Below, piece by piece: positions 63,227 through 64,000 of a stretch of 64,000 nt of DNA. The notes under the pieces are model-generated. The model had not been told where the DNA came from. It searched no databases and was given only the letters and a program-made list of their open reading frames with translations. How positions within the stretch are numbered: the stretch's first letter is position 1; each line of letters opens with the position of its first letter. The translations under genes and the position numbers were made by a program. Source of the stretch: Apibacter raozihei (GTDB lineage: Bacteria > Bacteroidota > Bacteroidia > Flavobacteriales > Weeksellaceae); contig NZ_CP034930.1 of assembly GCF_004014855.1 (NCBI RefSeq), forward strand, positions 2,771,716-2,835,715, given 5' to 3'.

Positions 63227-63975
63227 GAAACTATATTTTAGTATTATTTGTTTTACTTTTTATAAGCTGTAAAACTACTCCGGAAGATTATTCAGCTTAT
63301 CCATTTATAGATCAAGAGATTCGAAGTGAAAAATATGAAACATATACACTTATTCCTCAAGGATATGAATTGAGAAGTGTGTATGGACATCGGTACCCTT
63401 CTTCTTCAAATTTATCTGGAAATATTGAAAAAACATTAGCTCTTCCTTTTATCCTTTTTGATAAAAAATTGAATACTATTTTTTTCTTTTCTACTAAAGA
63501 AGATAAATATACTCCGTTTACTATAAAGTACAATTTTGAAAAAAATAAAATTGACACTATTTCTTACAATGGCGATACTATCCGAGAATTATATGACAAA
63601 AAAAAATCTGATCTAACAAACTTTAAATTTTCTGAAGCAAAAAAATACTATAAGGTAGTAAATAGAGAATATCATAGTGAAATTTCGGAGGAAAAGAAAA
63701 AAAGAATATTTGAAGAATATAAAAATAGCAGTGAAGAAACCAAACAAGATATTATAAAAACTTTTTCTATACGGTATAATACTCTCTATGTAGAATTGCA
63801 AATGCCTAATGAGAAGATACATTTTAAATTTAGTACTTCTAATGATAAAATAATATTCTTTGGTAATGAAGAGTTGTACAAAATGGGCTATATATATATA
63901 TATATATACGATAATTTAAATATGTTTCCTCATTCCGGAGGATTGTATGTAATTAGGCCTAAAGAAAAAAAATAA
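63223..63975 (+). CDS. Lipoprotein, putative immunity protein for the T6SS effector
   Basis: 250 residues. Lipoprotein signal with Cys16 (LVLFVLLFISCKTTPEDYS). The mature part is charged and mixed alpha/beta: IEKTLALPFILFDKKLNTIF, FSTKEDKYTPFTIKYNFEKN, YHSEISEEKKKRIFEEYKNS. I do not recognise the family. Its start overlaps the effector stop by 4 bp. An envelope-anchored partner would protect against a toxin acting in the periplasm or membrane, so immunity is inferred from position and lipidation. Near the end a (TA)10 repeat encodes alternating Tyr-Ile (residues ~222-229). Very low GC, unlike vgrG. Confidence 0.8.
   Translation: MRNYILVLFVLLFISCKTTPEDYSAYPFIDQEIRSEKYETYTLIPQGYELRSVYGHRYPSSSNLSGNIEKTLALPFILFDKKLNTIFFFSTKEDKYTPFTIKYNFEKNKIDTISYNGDTIRELYDKKKSDLTNFKFSEAKKYYKVVNREYHSEISEEKKKRIFEEYKNSSEETKQDIIKTFSIRYNTLYVELQMPNEKIHFKFSTSNDKIIFFGNEELYKMGYIYIYIYDNLNMFPHSGGLYVIRPKEKK
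63889..63908 (+). repeat. (TA)10 dinucleotide repeat inside the putative immunity gene
   Basis: Ten perfect TA units in the coding sequence, translated YIYIYIY. A gain or loss of one unit would shift the frame for the last ~20 codons of the lipoprotein. Confidence 0.9.
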
Positions 63976-64000
63976 AAAAGTGTTTATAATATTCTAGTAT

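Overview
The window is AT-rich bacterial chromosome from a Bacteroidota member, most likely class Flavobacteriia. The reasons are the gene families (DUF4290 next to murA, DUF4294 next to an M42 peptidase, a fused CcsBA, a TonB receptor with a carboxypeptidase-regulatory domain, a VgrG of the Bacteroidota type), several promoters of the TTTG / TAnnTTTG type, and the lack of clear Shine-Dalgarno sequences. The genus cannot be fixed from this window; a host-associated, low-GC Weeksellaceae-like lineage (for example Apibacter-like) is only a guess. I found no rRNA, tRNA, CRISPR array, insertion sequence or integrase.

Layout. Positions 1-18600 are mostly housekeeping: a cut-off TPR protein, gyrA, a GT2 glycosyltransferase, murA, DUF4290, arfB, ccsBA, DUF4294, M42 peptidase, a secreted BACON-nuclease, YqgE, pdxH, priA and queG. 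Positions 18942-21685 hold an unknown multi-pass membrane protein and a strongly expressed-looking OmpA-family protein with its own promoter and terminator. Positions 21914-45144 form one long leftward Wzx/Wzy-type surface polysaccharide locus. It begins with wza and wzc, continues with three genes resembling the first steps of the legionaminic acid pathway (legB, legC, a sugar-1-phosphate nucleotidyltransferase), then a complete pseudaminic acid set (pseB, C, F, G, H, I), an AsnB-like amidotransferase, a flippase, an acyltransferase, a KpsS-like glycosyltransferase, two polymerase/ligase-like membrane proteins, two further glycosyltransferases and an initiating sugar-phosphate transferase. 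A Bacteroidota promoter sits about 170 bp upstream of wza, followed by an A/T-rich inverted repeat in the leader.

Positions 45845-56750 appear to be a phosphate-acquisition region: pstS-pstC-pstA-pstB-phoU-phoB-phoR in one leftward operon behind four tandem 11-bp Pho-box-like repeats. Downstream are a TonB-dependent receptor and a beta-helix-like surface lipoprotein, which may be co-regulated. Positions 56819-59277 hold a small rightward operon (DUF6348-like, M28 peptidase, unknown) and a DUF488 gene.

Positions 59567-63975 are a type VI secretion island: vgrG, a large effector-like protein with no toxin domain I recognise, and an overlapping lipoprotein gene that is the best immunity candidate. 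This is the most likely place for undescribed biology. Base composition is strongly mosaic: sampled 60-bp stretches are 13-28% GC in the polysaccharide locus, about 50-60% in parts of the pst-to-vgrG arm, and fall to about 23% at the 3' end of the effector gene.
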